A DNA stretch of 64,000 nt. Source: Terriglobia bacterium. GTDB taxonomy: Bacteria; Acidobacteriota; Terriglobia; UBA7540. Below the pieces are notes generated by a model. It saw only the letters and a list, made by a program, of their open reading frames with translations, had not been told where the DNA came from and searched no databases. Location: positions 224,842-288,841 of the forward strand of contig DASTAW010000008.1 in NCBI GenBank assembly GCA_035712365.1, given 5' to 3'. The position numbers and the translations under genes are program-made. Shown one piece after another: positions 8,153 to 17,557 of this stretch (positions within the stretch are counted from its first letter, which is position 1; every line of letters starts with the position of its first letter).

Positions 8153-9475
8153 CTATGCAATCCCCAGCTTCTTTTGCATGTCCTCGAGCGTGATGCCTTT
8201 GGTTTCCGGGTAGATGAAAAGGACCACAAAGAACTGCAGCACCATCATGGCGGCAAAGAAGGCGAACGGATAGGCGCCGGACGATGCTGCCATCAGGGGA
8301 AAACTCCACGAGATAAGCGCATTCATGAACCAGTGCGAGAAGCTACCCAGGCTCTGGCCCTTGGCTCGAACGCGATTGGGGAATACCTCGCTGAGGTAGA
8401 CCCAGATGACGGCCCCTTGCGAGAACCCGAAGAACGCGATGAAGCCGATGAGCAGCCACAACAGCAGATTTTCATGCGCCGAGGTGAAGAAAACGACCGC
8501 CACGCCCGCCAGGCAGGCAGCCATGCCAACGGACCCGATCAACAACAGCATCTTGCGCCCCAGGCGATCAATCACCGCCATGGCGATGATCGTGAACAGA
8601 AGGTTGGTGGCGCCCACGGCTACGGCCTGAATATCGCCCGACAGCCCACTGAACCCCGCGTGCGCAAAGATGTCGTTCAAATAATAAAGAATGGCATTGA
8701 TGCCGGAAAGCTGGTTGAACACGCCGATCGACACCGCGAGAAAAATCGGCAGCCGGTATTTTCCTGCGAACAAAGGTTCCTTCTTGCGCTCAAGGTGCAT
8801 CGATTCGAGAATGTCATTCAGTTCTTGCTCGGCATTCTCTTCCCCCACCTGCAGGAGCACCGTTCGCGCTTCGTCCAATCGTTTTTTCTCGACCAGCCAG
8901 CGCGGGCTTCGAGGAATCCCAAACAGCATTCCTAGAAAAAGTGCGGCCGGGATGGCGGCAATGCCCAGCTTCCACCGCCAGTCGGTCGGGCCAGGCTGCA
9001 TCAGCGCGATGATGTAGTTGGAGAAATAAGCAAGCAGAATTCCAAACACGATGTTGAACTGGAAGAAGCCAACCAGTCGCCCGCGCCACTTTGCCGGTGA
9101 GATTTCTGCGATGTACATCGGGCCCAGGACGGAAGAGCCGCCAATGCCCAGCCCGCCCAGGAAACGGAAGAACAGAAGCGGATACCATCCCCAGGCGAAA
9201 GCGCAGCCCAGCGCCGAAGCCAGGTACAGGCCGGCCAGCACGCGCAGGCTGTTGCGGCGTCCGAACCGATCCCCGGGGATTCCGGCAGTCGTCGCCCCAA
9301 CTATGGCGCCCCAAAGCGCGATGGCCACCGTCATGCCCAACAGGCCGGGCGTGAGTCTATAGGTGATGGTCAGTGCGCGCGTTGTTCCGGAAATTACGGC
9401 CGTATCAAAACCAAATAGAAGGCCGCCCAGCGCCGCCACAACGGTGCTCTTGATCAGGTATCGGCTCAGCTTCAT
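8153..9475 (-). CDS. Sugar porter, major facilitator superfamily
   Basis: This 440-residue inner-membrane protein has about 12 predicted helices. The sugar-porter signatures are visible: GGLLFGFDTAVISG in helix 1, GDRFGRRN in loop 2-3, PRSPRWLVEKKR before the central loop, DRLGRKMLLLIG in the second half and PETKGITLEDMQ at the C-terminus. It probably imports a monosaccharide or polyol by proton symport. The ATG at 9475 (MKLSRYLIKSTV) is preferred; the frame is open 45 bases further upstream. It lies between a PfkB kinase and an M81 peptidase on the same strand, so the sugar it imports may be what the kinase phosphorylates. Confidence 0.88.
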   Translation of the reverse strand: MKLSRYLIKSTVVAALGGLLFGFDTAVISGTTRALTITYRLTPGLLGMTVAIALWGAIVGATTAGIPGDRFGRRNSLRVLAGLYLASALGCAFAWGWYPLLFFRFLGGLGIGGSSVLGPMYIAEISPAKWRGRLVGFFQFNIVFGILLAYFSNYIIALMQPGPTDWRWKLGIAAIPAALFLGMLFGIPRSPRWLVEKKRLDEARTVLLQVGEENAEQELNDILESMHLERKKEPLFAGKYRLPIFLAVSIGVFNQLSGINAILYYLNDIFAHAGFSGLSGDIQAVAVGATNLLFTIIAMAVIDRLGRKMLLLIGSVGMAACLAGVAVVFFTSAHENLLLWLLIGFIAFFGFSQGAVIWVYLSEVFPNRVRAKGQSLGSFSHWFMNALISWSFPLMAASSGAYPFAFFAAMMVLQFFVVLFIYPETKGITLEDMQKKLGIA

Positions 9476-9563
9476 GTCATTCGCTTGAATATTGGATTGA
9501 ACTTCAGCCCTCGGTCCCAATCAGCTTCGACCTCAAGACCTGCAAAGATATCAGGTCAGCGCG

Positions 9564-10451
9564 TCACTTGCCCAGCGTTTTGATTTCGTCAGTGGTCCAG
9601 GGAGGAATGGCGCCCGGGCGGCTGGCGACCAGTGCTCCGACGCGATTCGCAAAATCCGCCACCTGCCCGGCAGGCCATTGGCTACCCAGCCCATGGAGGA
9701 ACGCTGCCGCGAAAGCATCACCCGCGCCGACCGCATCAACCACTTTCACGGGGTAACCTCGGGCACTGATAAATTTTTCGCCAACCAGCAAAGCACAGCC
9801 TTCGGCTCCCCGCGTCACGCATACAGCTTCCCAGCCAAAAAAAGTGGAGTACTTACGGCAGAAGTCTTCCAGGTTGGAATGCGACCAGCCGCACATACGG
9901 CCGACCACGGGCACCTCTTCGGCATTCAGCTTGACGACAGTGGCCTGTGCCATGAGTTCACGGACAAGGTGCGGCGTATAGCAAGAGGGGCGGAGGTTAA
10001 TGTCATAAAAGCGCCGCGCGCCACCTTGTGCGGCAAGCAGCTTACCCGTGACGTCACGGGCCTGTGAACTCATCTGATGAAGTGTTCCAAAATAAATCCA
10101 GTCCGGAGCGGGAGAAAACAGTTCCTTAAAGTCCGCAGCCGACAACTCCGGAAAGTCGTACGCGGCCGGATGTTCGATGCGGAAGCTCGGCTGGCCTTTG
10201 CGATCAAGCATGACGGATGCGGTGCCGGTCGGTAAACCTTCCGCACGGCGAACGAAGCGGGTGGAAAGTTTCATTTGGGTCATGTGTTCGAGCACCCGGT
10301 CGCCCCGCTCATCGCGTCCGACCGCGCTGATAAAGTGGACCTCGTGCCCAAGCCTGCTGGCATGGGCGGCAAAGTTGAACGGTGCGCCGCCAAGATGCTC
10401 CTCGCCACCGATGACGTCCCACAACACTTCGCCGATGCTGACAATTTTCAT
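9564..10451 (-). CDS. PfkB-family carbohydrate kinase, fructokinase-like
   Basis: This 295-residue ribokinase-fold enzyme begins MKIVSIGEVLWDVI, with the substrate-binding GGAPFNFAAHASRLG (about 22-36) and the C-terminal catalytic DAVGAGDAFAAAFLHGL, where the Asp of GAGD is the catalytic base. It would phosphorylate a hexose, most likely fructose, with ATP. The frame stays open upstream through the complement of the tRNA-Arg gene, but family homology starts only at this ATG. With the downstream sugar porter it makes an uptake-and-phosphorylation pair. The gap to the porter is 88 bp. Confidence 0.85.
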   Translation of the reverse strand: MKIVSIGEVLWDVIGGEEHLGGAPFNFAAHASRLGHEVHFISAVGRDERGDRVLEHMTQMKLSTRFVRRAEGLPTGTASVMLDRKGQPSFRIEHPAAYDFPELSAADFKELFSPAPDWIYFGTLHQMSSQARDVTGKLLAAQGGARRFYDINLRPSCYTPHLVRELMAQATVVKLNAEEVPVVGRMCGWSHSNLEDFCRKYSTFFGWEAVCVTRGAEGCALLVGEKFISARGYPVKVVDAVGAGDAFAAAFLHGLGSQWPAGQVADFANRVGALVASRPGAIPPWTTDEIKTLGK

Positions 10452-10738
10452 GAACGGCTTTCTCTGGAGAACTGCGCCTGCGCACTCTTCGTGTAAAATG
10501 TGCGCCGTTTTTATCACGCCGATTTCAGGTTCCAGATGCCAAGCTTCACAATCTTTGCACTCCCGCCGCTGGAAATACAATTCAGTATTCCGGCTGAGAA
10601 ACGCTCTGAAGGCCTGCGTGATGCTGTACGGGTGGAAACAGGAGTTCGAAACTCCGAAGCTAGTTCGGGCTGAAACGTGCTGCGTTGCACCGTGGCAAGA
10701 AGCTAAATGGCGGACAACCTGATTGCACTGTGAAAGGA

Positions 10739-10815
10739 TGGTACGCCCGGAGAGATTCGAACTCCCGACCCCTTGCTTCGTAGGCAAGTGCTCTATCCAG
10801 CTGAGCTACGGGCGC
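10739..10815 (-). tRNA. tRNA-Arg (ACG)
   Basis: A complete cloverleaf reads on the minus strand from 10815 to 10742, with CCA encoded at 10741-10739. The anticodon stem is CTTGC/GCAAG around the loop CTACGAA, giving anticodon ACG. The T-loop TTCGAAT is intact. The first acceptor pair is G-U. Confidence 0.95.
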
Positions 10816-10968
10816 AGACAGGAACGCCAGATCAACCCTGCGTTCGCCTTCGAGACCTTAATTTTGCACGTCCACTGCACGGATGTCAACGCAACCGTCG
10901 CGGTGGATGCAATCTTTGAACCATACCCAAAGCATGGCGCGCAATGCCAAGGCACGTGCTGGCTGATC

Positions 10969-11643
10969 TTACTGCTGGAAGACGATGCTCTTTAGATGTG
11001 AAAGCGGCTCCGAGAAATCGAAGACATCGTCGCTCGAGGGATTATACTTGTCCGTAATCCCCAGGAAACGGGCCTCCGCTGGCTGCGTGGTTGGCATCAG
11101 GTACTTGCCGTGCTCGACCCGGCCGTTGGTCAGTGTCAGCGTAATATCACCGCTCTGGAACTCCACCCGGCTAATCTTGGAAAATTCCTGAACGTCGGCC
11201 TCGCCACTGCTCATCAGCAAGGGAAAGGCCGTAATGGCAGGCACCGCGACCAGCAGGGAACCGCGGCCGCCAGGAGGGTAATAATCGATATAGGCATCAA
11301 AAACTCGCGTGGTGTTGCCGCTGGCGTCCGTGACGGTGGCGGTATAGCCAAAACGCTTCCAGAGTTCAACGATGCTCTGTCTCTGTTCAGCCGGGCTGGT
11401 GGTCACCGTGTAGGGTAAACTGCCCTCCGAAAGCTGCACTTTCTCAACCCGCATGTCCGGGAGGTCAAAATGCTTATAAATGACGACTGAAGAATCCTGA
11501 TGGATCAGAATGGCATCTTGCTGGATGACGCGTTGGCGCCCGTCTGCCGTCGCCTGATAAATAGTATCAGCTTTCAGCAGGAATACCGGCGCAACGAGGA
11601 AGAGAATCATCAGCGAGGCGCGTGCCTGAATTGTTTTCCGCAT
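10969..11643 (-). CDS. Secreted protein of unknown function
   Basis: This 224-residue protein has a clear signal peptide (basic MRKTIQAR, then SLMILFLVAPVFLL) and a mature part predicted mostly as beta strand. The region around residues 150-205 (ISRVEFQSGDITLTLTNG, then GITDKYNPSSDDVFDFSEPL) looks like a short strand-rich domain that ends with the protein. I recognise no enzyme motif. It follows the TPR protein gene on the same strand and may share its message, although a hairpin lies directly before its start codon. Confidence 0.7.
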   Translation of the reverse strand: MRKTIQARASLMILFLVAPVFLLKADTIYQATADGRQRVIQQDAILIHQDSSVVIYKHFDLPDMRVEKVQLSEGSLPYTVTTSPAEQRQSIVELWKRFGYTATVTDASGNTTRVFDAYIDYYPPGGRGSLLVAVPAITAFPLLMSSGEADVQEFSKISRVEFQSGDITLTLTNGRVEHGKYLMPTTQPAEARFLGITDKYNPSSDDVFDFSEPLSHLKSIVFQQ

Positions 11644-11646
11644 GAG

Positions 11647-11675
11647 AAAGGCCCCGCCATTCTTAAGACGGGGCC
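11647..11675 (-). terminator. Hairpin between the TPR gene and the secreted-protein gene
   Basis: On the minus strand a 7-bp GC stem (GGCCCCG / CGGGGCC, 11675-11650) with a 12-nt loop is followed by TTT and then directly by the next ATG. It could be a weak terminator for the TPR gene or a structure that limits ribosome access to the next start. The T-run is short, so termination is uncertain. Confidence 0.4.
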
Positions 11676-11703
11676 CAGGTCTCCATCTTAGAGGCGGGTG
11701 CGA

Positions 11704-12771
11704 CTACTTTTTCTTCTTGTACTGCGTCGACACCGATCCCTGAATTGTCGCGATCATCTCTTTGGCGGCCTCGGCGTTCGGCCCATTGGGATCAAGCGTA
11801 AGATATTGCTGGAAGGCCTCGACGGTGCCGTCGGGAGCCTTTACTTTGCCGTCCGCGGTCATCGTGGCCTTGCCCATCAAGGCCTGCCCTTCAAGATAGT
11901 ATGCATCCGCATTTTTGGGATCCAGGCTGATGACCTTCTTGAAAGCAGTAAGCGCGTCATCCATTTTCCCTGAGTTGTACAGGATTGCGCCGACGTTGAA
12001 GTAGTAACGGCCGGCATTGGTTGGGTCAAGCGTCGCAGCTTTCTCGAATTCCGCGTACGCCTCCGGAAGCTTGCCGGTCGAGGCATAAACGCTGCCCAGA
12101 TTGTTGTGAAGAGCGGCGTCATCGGGGGTCAACTGAATGGCCTTCTGGTACGTTTCCACAGCCTTATCGTTCTCCTTGGCCTTGGCGTAGCTGTCGGCCA
12201 GGCGCGCCAGCACCACAGGGACGTTTTTCTCCTTGGCCAACGTGAGCGCCTGTTCAAAAGCTGCGGCAGCCTCCTTGTATTGCCCCTGCGTATACATAGC
12301 ATTTCCCTCATCAAAATACTGCTTAAGCCCTTTATACTGCTTTTCCTGCTTGGCCTGCTCTTCAGCCTGCTTGGCCATTTCAGGGTTCTTCTTCATCTCA
12401 TCCTGCCGCTGCTGCTGTTGCTGTGCCATTTCCTTCGGGAGATCAAAATCGACGTCGGTGGGCTCGCCAAGGCCGATATGCTTCTCGATGTAATACAACG
12501 TCTGCCCGGTGGGGCTTTGCAGGGTAATCTTATAATTTCCAATGGGCAATCCGATGTACACGAATTCTCCCTTCTTGCCCGTCTTGGTCTTATAAGTCGA
12601 CTTGATGTCCAGCCGGTCGATGAGAACAATGCACTTGGCGCACGGCTGGCCATCCTGCTGTATGGCCTTTCCCTGCACGCCGCCGGTCTGGGCATAGATT
12701 GGCATCGCCATCCCCAAAGCTGCGAAAGCAAAAACCAAACCCAAAATCTTCCGCGCTGACATAAACTTCAT
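11704..12771 (-). CDS. Secreted TPR-repeat protein with carboxypeptidase-regulatory-like N-domain
   Basis: This 355-residue protein has a signal peptide ending near IYAQ, then a beta-sandwich-like domain (GVQGKAIQQDGQPC through YKITLQSPTGQTLYYIEK) of the carboxypeptidase-regulatory type. A Lys/Glu/Gln-rich helical stretch follows (about 110-145). At least four tetratricopeptide repeats span about 155-335 (for example AALHNNLGSVYASTGKLPEA and AGRYYFNVGAILYNSGKMDDA). TPR domains bind partner proteins, so it may be a periplasmic scaffold. A GAGGAGG site 7 nt before the ATG supports the start. It is followed by the small secreted-protein gene. Confidence 0.85.
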   Translation of the reverse strand: MKFMSARKILGLVFAFAALGMAMPIYAQTGGVQGKAIQQDGQPCAKCIVLIDRLDIKSTYKTKTGKKGEFVYIGLPIGNYKITLQSPTGQTLYYIEKHIGLGEPTDVDFDLPKEMAQQQQQRQDEMKKNPEMAKQAEEQAKQEKQYKGLKQYFDEGNAMYTQGQYKEAAAAFEQALTLAKEKNVPVVLARLADSYAKAKENDKAVETYQKAIQLTPDDAALHNNLGSVYASTGKLPEAYAEFEKAATLDPTNAGRYYFNVGAILYNSGKMDDALTAFKKVISLDPKNADAYYLEGQALMGKATMTADGKVKAPDGTVEAFQQYLTLDPNGPNAEAAKEMIATIQGSVSTQYKKKK

Positions 12772-12865
12772 TGGAACCTCCTCAACTCTTTCTCGCCAGG
12801 TTTCATTCTAACTTCATCCTTTTCTGCGCTCAACCCAATCCTTCCCGCGAAAGCGACGGGAACTC

Positions 12866-13615
12866 TCAGCTTGCAGGGGACGGTAGCGGAGTGTATCGTG
12901 GACGGACCGCATAGGCAATAGGGTCTTCCAGGCCCGCCTCCTGGAAGGCCCTCAAGCGCAGCGCGCAGCTATCGCAGACGCCGCAGGCCACATCCTGCCG
13001 CTGATAGCACGACCAGGTAAGATGCAGAGGGGCGGCAAGCTCAATCCCTTTCTGAATAATCTGACTCTTGCGCATCTGGATAACCGGCGTCACAATTTCG
13101 ATGCGGGTATCCGGCTTGGTCCCAACTTCAACCACACGGTTGAATGCCTCGTAATACTCGGGGCGGCAATCCGGATAACCAGAACTGTCTTCCGCCACTG
13201 CCCCGATAAAAATTTTGCGGGCCCCAATGACCTCACTCCATGAAACAGCCACGGAAAGAAAATGCGCGTTGCGGAACGGCACGTAACTCGAGGGAATTTC
13301 CCGGCGTTCCAGGTTTGCAGCATCGACCGGGATGGTGGGATCGGTAAGGCTTGATCCTCCAATCTGTTTCAGGTGCTCGAGCCGGCAGACGAGGCGCCGC
13401 TCAATCTGATAGAAGTCCGCGAGCGCATTGAAAGCCTCCAGCTCCCTGCCCTCGGTCCGCTGCCCGTAGAGCAGATGCAGGAGAGCCAGCCGATTTTCCA
13501 GATTGGCGATCGCCGTGGTCACACAACTGTCCATGCCGCCGCTGGACAGGACCACCGCCAAGGGCCGCTGGCGGCGGGCTTGACGATCATTCAGCAAAAG
13601 GTAATTTCCCCCCAA
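12866..13615 (-). CDS. queC: 7-cyano-7-deazaguanine synthase QueC
   Basis: QueC converts 7-carboxy-7-deazaguanine, ammonia and ATP to preQ0 in queuosine biosynthesis. The N-terminal PP-loop [12 protein letters not shown] (about 21-32) binds ATP, and four cysteines near the C-terminus ([16 protein letters not shown]) form the zinc site. [11 protein letters not shown] and [14 protein letters not shown] are further family motifs. No ATG precedes the PP-loop. The start is a TTG at 13615 or, with better spacing from a G-rich stretch, a TTG at 13597. queE lies 44-45 bp upstream on the same strand; no queD or queF is visible nearby. Confidence 0.93.
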   Translation of the reverse strand: MGGNYLLLNDRQARRQRPLAVVLSSGGMDSCVTTAIANLENRLALLHLLYGQRTEGRELEAFNALADFYQIERRLVCRLEHLKQIGGSSLTDPTIPVDAANLERREIPSSYVPFRNAHFLSVAVSWSEVIGARKIFIGAVAEDSSGYPDCRPEYYEAFNRVVEVGTKPDTRIEIVTPVIQMRKSQIIQKGIELAAPLHLTWSCYQRQDVACGVCDSCALRLRAFQEAGLEDPIAYAVRPRYTPLPSPAS

Positions 13616-13659
13616 TGAGCTTTTAACTTATCAGGCTGCAATGCCCGCGAAAATCCACA

Positions 13660-14298
13660 TTACACCCCTCGTGTGTCCGGGTCCCAGATAAACTTGTGGA
13701 TCTGGAGACCCAGCCGTACATCGAGATTGTCGCGCAAGATCCACTCGGCAAGCTGCACGGGAGGCAACCGGCCAAAAACCGGCGAGAAAATGATCTCATC
13801 CACAAGCCCGGCCAGGCGATGGGTCTCCATAAATCCGCGGGCAAAAAGATAGTCCCTCTCATCAAGTATCACAAACTTTATTTGATCTTTTCGCTCCAGC
13901 ACATCGAGGTTCGCAAGATTATACTTTCCACACTCGCCGCTTCCGGGGCATTTCACATCGACTATCTTTACGACGGGCCGGGCAAGGTCACCTACAAAAC
14001 GTTCGCCGCTGGTTTCAATCAGAACTCGATAGCCTTCTGCCAGCAGGCTGTCAGCAAGCCCGATCGTCTCCTTCTGAAGCAGCGGCTCACCTCCGGTCAG
14101 TTCCACCATCTTTCCGCCCATCTCCCTTACACGGCCCAGCACCTGGTCCGGGGTCATTTTCTCCCCCCCATGGAAAGCGTAGGCCGTATCACACCAGTGG
14201 CAGCGCAAGTTGCACCCGGTGAGGCGAACGAAAATGCAGGGCAAGCCGGCAAATGAGGACTCGCCCTGGATTGATTTGAAAATTTCGGTTATGACCAT
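13660..14298 (-). CDS. queE: 7-carboxy-7-deazaguanine synthase QueE
   Basis: QueE is a radical-SAM enzyme that contracts the ring of 6-carboxytetrahydropterin to give 7-carboxy-7-deazaguanine. The cluster-binding motif CNLRCHWCDTAYAF (about 30-43) has the compact CxxxCxxC spacing, preceded by EIFKSIQGESSFAG and followed by VELTGGEPLLQ, both diagnostic for QueE. At about 212 residues the length is normal. ATG at 14298 is preferred; a TTG three codons upstream is also possible. It is the first gene of a queE-queC unit. Confidence 0.93.
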   Translation of the reverse strand: MVITEIFKSIQGESSFAGLPCIFVRLTGCNLRCHWCDTAYAFHGGEKMTPDQVLGRVREMGGKMVELTGGEPLLQKETIGLADSLLAEGYRVLIETSGERFVGDLARPVVKIVDVKCPGSGECGKYNLANLDVLERKDQIKFVILDERDYLFARGFMETHRLAGLVDEIIFSPVFGRLPPVQLAEWILRDNLDVRLGLQIHKFIWDPDTRGV

Positions 14299-14487
14299 CG
14301 GATTCAACAGGGACTGACCTTTTCATCTTACTCGATTTTTGATTGCAGATCACAGGTACCGGAGAACTTATGGGCGGCTAACTTAAATCCGGGGCTGCTC
14401 GCCCATTCGCCCGCGGAGAGGCGGGCCATTATCCGTGGTCCAGGTGAGTTCCGAAGCAGGGCGATTGATGGCGCCGGGTGTGCCGCT

Positions 14488-15423
14488 CTACCTCGGTGGC
14501 GGGGCAGTGGAGGGCGGTGTCGGTTTGCCGTCGATCGTGAATGGCTCCATTAGCTCGGTACGGGTACCGTCAGGGTCAAAAAAATTTGACTGGCGTTGGC
14601 GGTTGTGCCCCACGTGGACTTCTATCTTGCGAGTGTATCCCACGGAAGCGGCGCGAGACCGCAGCTTGGCCACCGCCTTGTTAATATCCAGGGTCATCAG
14701 CGAGATGTGGTTTGCTCCACCTCGCTTATTCTGTGGAGGCAGATCTTTATAAAGCATCAGCTCAACATAGTCGTTCCCGTCGGGCACGCGCAGATCAACC
14801 CAGCTCAGGGTGACTCCGTCCGAACTGCCGCGCCAGAATTCCTTGAGGCCAAGGGCGTCTCCATAGAACGCCTTGGACTCCGCAAGCTTGCCCACCGTAA
14901 ATCCAATGTGCATAATGTGGTCTGAGACCCGAGTGCGCGGCATCTCCTTGCCTTTCCCCTTCATGGCCCAGCCATCAGACTGGTATTCCACAAACTCCAC
15001 CATATGGCCATCGGGATCCTTAACTGTAAAACTCTCGTCCCCGGTTTTTCCCTTCGCGACCCTTGCAGGCGCCTGGATGCCGCGGAAGATCAGATAACGA
15101 CGAAGCTGTTCGGCATCATCGGTGTAAAAGGCAATGTGGCTGAGCATTCCGTCGTTTCCGGGCGGCTCGGGAAGGAGTTCCAAATGCTGATAGTCGTTAA
15201 TCTTGATAAAGGCGACGCGGACCGTCCCGTCATTTTCCCGCAGGTCGTAAGGCCCGGCAAAGCCCAGAAATTCTTTGTAGTAGGCCAGCGCCTTGGGCAG
15301 GTTGCTCACATAAAAAGCCACGTGAGCAATGCCCAGGATTTTCGGGCGCCTCACGGCGGCGCCGGCGCCGGTGGATGGAACCGCCATGAGGCTTGCCAGC
15401 AAATATAAGAATCCAACTTTCAC
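14488..15423 (-). CDS. Exported VOC (glyoxalase-like) protein with two VOC modules
   Basis: This 311-residue protein has a signal peptide (KVGFLYLLASLMAVPSTGAGA) and two vicinal-oxygen-chelate modules, about 30-148 (GIAHVAFYVSNLPKALAYYKE through DPDGHMVEFVEY) and about 165-285 (HIGFTVGKLAESKAFY through DPDGTRTELMEP). Each keeps the His...Glu pattern used to bind a metal, as in dioxygenases and glyoxalases. The substrate is unknown. A GGGAGG site suits the GTG at 15423 better than the in-frame GTG at 15429. It is divergent from the CRTAC1 gene, with about 300 bp between them. Confidence 0.8.
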   Translation of the reverse strand: MKVGFLYLLASLMAVPSTGAGAAVRRPKILGIAHVAFYVSNLPKALAYYKEFLGFAGPYDLRENDGTVRVAFIKINDYQHLELLPEPPGNDGMLSHIAFYTDDAEQLRRYLIFRGIQAPARVAKGKTGDESFTVKDPDGHMVEFVEYQSDGWAMKGKGKEMPRTRVSDHIMHIGFTVGKLAESKAFYGDALGLKEFWRGSSDGVTLSWVDLRVPDGNDYVELMLYKDLPPQNKRGGANHISLMTLDINKAVAKLRSRAASVGYTRKIEVHVGHNRQRQSNFFDPDGTRTELMEPFTIDGKPTPPSTAPPPR

Positions 15424-15724
15424 CAACACCTCCCGTGCGTTTCATTCCCCACCATCTGGCGGCGCGCGCGACCTTCCACAATTGGGCCTTATTACATTCT
15501 GGCTGACGACGGTGATACCCTGCCGACGCGAATATACATCCGCCGGCCTCCTCACGCAAGGCTTGGCGGCAAGTCTCTCGACAGTGAGAAATTCCCGTTG
15601 TGGCTTCGCTGGATGATTGAGAAAAACGACGACACCACGTAAGATTTAGTGTCGCGCAGGAGCAAGCAGGAATGGAATTGAAAATTTCCCTTCGTTTTAC
15701 CTCCATGCCAATCGGAGAACCCTG
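15424..15724. other. Divergent intergenic region
   Basis: About 300 bp separate the starts of the minus-strand VOC gene and the plus-strand CRTAC1 gene, so both promoters must lie here. I see no clear consensus promoter, operator, repeat or small gene. Confidence 0.5.
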
Positions 15725-17479
15725 TTGAGAAAGAGAATATCGCGCCGTGAATTATTGAAAGGGATGGGGGCGGCCGGTCTGGGGGCATGGCTCGCGCCTC
15801 GGCCGGACCGGATAGGCCGCGCGGCGCCGGGCCAGTCCGCGACTGGCGGAGTTCCCGTTACATTTACCGACGTTCGCGAAGCGGCGGGCATCACGTTCAA
15901 GCAGGATGGCACAGGAAGCGAGGAGAAATATTATCTGGAAACCATGGGAACCGGCGTGGGCTGGATCGACTATGACCAGGACGGCCTGCTCGATCTCTAC
16001 TTCGTCCAGACATCCGCCACCAAAGCCTATAAACCGCCGCATTCCCTTCGCTCCGCGCTGTACCACAACAACGGTGATGGCACTTTCACCGATGTAACGG
16101 CTAAGGCCGGGGTGGGCGCCGAAGGCCATTACGGGCAGGGGGTCTGCGTTGGCGACTACGACAACGACGGTTACCCCGACCTCTATGTCACCGGCTACGG
16201 CAGCGCGATTCTTTACCATAATAACGGGGACGGAACCTTCACTGACATCACGGAAAAAGCCGGCGTGGCCGATAAATCCATGTGGTCTACCAGCGCCGCC
16301 TGGATTGACTATGACAAGGACGGCTGGCTCGACCTGGTGGTCTGCAATTACATCGACTGGTCACCTGAGAACAACATCTGGTGCGGCGAACACCGGACCG
16401 GTTATCGGGCGTATTGCCACCCCGACAATTACCGCGGCCAGCGCCTGAAACTTTACCATAACAACCATGATGGCACCTTCACGGACGTCAGCAAGCAATC
16501 GGGCATTGGCGTTCCGGAAGCCAAAGGCATGGGAGTTGTGACGGCGGACTTTAACAACGATGGATGGCCCGATATCGCGATCGCCAACGACACGTGGCCG
16601 AATTTTCTTTTCATCAACCAGAAGGATGGAACGTTCAAAGACATCTCATTCATTTCCGGAGTGGCGGCAAGCGCCGACGGCAAGTATGAAGCCGGCATGG
16701 GAATCGACGCCGCTGATGTGGACGGCGATGGGTGGCCGGACATCTATATCACTCACCTCGACTTTGAACTCGACCGCCTCTACCGAAACAACCACGACGA
16801 AACCTTTGATGACGTCACGTACCAGTGCGGAATTGGCAACAGCGCCATCTTCACGAGCGGAGTGGCCGCGGTCTTCGCGGATTATGACAATGATGGCTGG
16901 ACCGATATCATGCAGGTGAACGGCGCTATGCTGGATAACATCAACCTTTACCACACCGAAGTCACCTACAAAGAAGCCAAGCTGATGTTCCGCAATCTCG
17001 GCAAAGGAAAGTTTGCCAACGTGTCTAAAGAACTCGGACCTGCCTTCATGCGCCCCGTTGCAGGACGTGGCCTTGCCGCCGCAGACTTCGACAATGACGG
17101 CGACATCGACTTTGCCATCAACTCACGGGATGATTATCCCGAACTGCTTCGAAACGACGGCGGCAATGCCAACAACTGGCTGACGGTCAACCTGGTGGGC
17201 GCCAAGTCCAACCGAGACGGCCTGGGAAGCGTTCTCAAGCTGACCTCGGAAGGCTTCACGCAGGTCAAACAGGCCAAAGGTGGCATGAGCTACATGTCAG
17301 CAAACGACCCACGCATCCATTTTGGCCTGGGCAAGCGGAAGAGTGTCGAATCTCTCCAAATTACGTGGCCCAGTGGAGCGGTTGACAATCTGTCCAAGGT
17401 TCTAATAAACCAGATCATCACGGTCAAAGAAGGCGCCGGCATCGTGCCCAAAAAATTCCCACGCATCACCTGGAAGTGA
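15725..17479 (+). CDS. CRTAC1-family protein (FG-GAP repeats, ASPIC/UnbV domain), Tat leader
   Basis: This 584-residue exported protein has a Tat leader (ISRRELLKGMGAAGLGAWLAP) followed by VTFTDVREAAGITF. It then has six or more FG-GAP/VCBS beta-propeller repeats with calcium-loop motifs such as DYDQDGLLDLYF, DYDNDGYPDLYV and DVDGDGWPDIYI. The C-terminal 90 residues are the ASPIC/UnbV domain (NNWLTVNLVGAKSNRDGLGS through ITWPSGAVDNLSKV). Such proteins are extracellular or periplasmic and abundant in Acidobacteriota and Planctomycetes; an adhesion or matrix role is inferred. The start is TTG with a GGAGA site upstream. No neighbour points to a pathway. Confidence 0.88.
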   Translation: MRKRISRRELLKGMGAAGLGAWLAPRPDRIGRAAPGQSATGGVPVTFTDVREAAGITFKQDGTGSEEKYYLETMGTGVGWIDYDQDGLLDLYFVQTSATKAYKPPHSLRSALYHNNGDGTFTDVTAKAGVGAEGHYGQGVCVGDYDNDGYPDLYVTGYGSAILYHNNGDGTFTDITEKAGVADKSMWSTSAAWIDYDKDGWLDLVVCNYIDWSPENNIWCGEHRTGYRAYCHPDNYRGQRLKLYHNNHDGTFTDVSKQSGIGVPEAKGMGVVTADFNNDGWPDIAIANDTWPNFLFINQKDGTFKDISFISGVAASADGKYEAGMGIDAADVDGDGWPDIYITHLDFELDRLYRNNHDETFDDVTYQCGIGNSAIFTSGVAAVFADYDNDGWTDIMQVNGAMLDNINLYHTEVTYKEAKLMFRNLGKGKFANVSKELGPAFMRPVAGRGLAAADFDNDGDIDFAINSRDDYPELLRNDGGNANNWLTVNLVGAKSNRDGLGSVLKLTSEGFTQVKQAKGGMSYMSANDPRIHFGLGKRKSVESLQITWPSGAVDNLSKVLINQIITVKEGAGIVPKKFPRITWK

Positions 17480-17557
17480 TTCAGGTCGCTCCTCTCCTGG
17501 CTAACCGTCGCATACAATCTGGTCCGCATTTCGAGGGGAACGGCGCGTCACGGAACA

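Noticed and set aside
7730..8935. 401-codon open frame on the plus strand
   Set aside because: It spans the antisense of both the M81 and the sugar-porter genes, so cannot be a real conserved gene; no motif.
14299..14487. preQ1 riboswitch before queE
   Set aside because: I looked for the short stem with an A-rich tail close to a ribosome site and found none; only a GC hairpin near 14410-14426.
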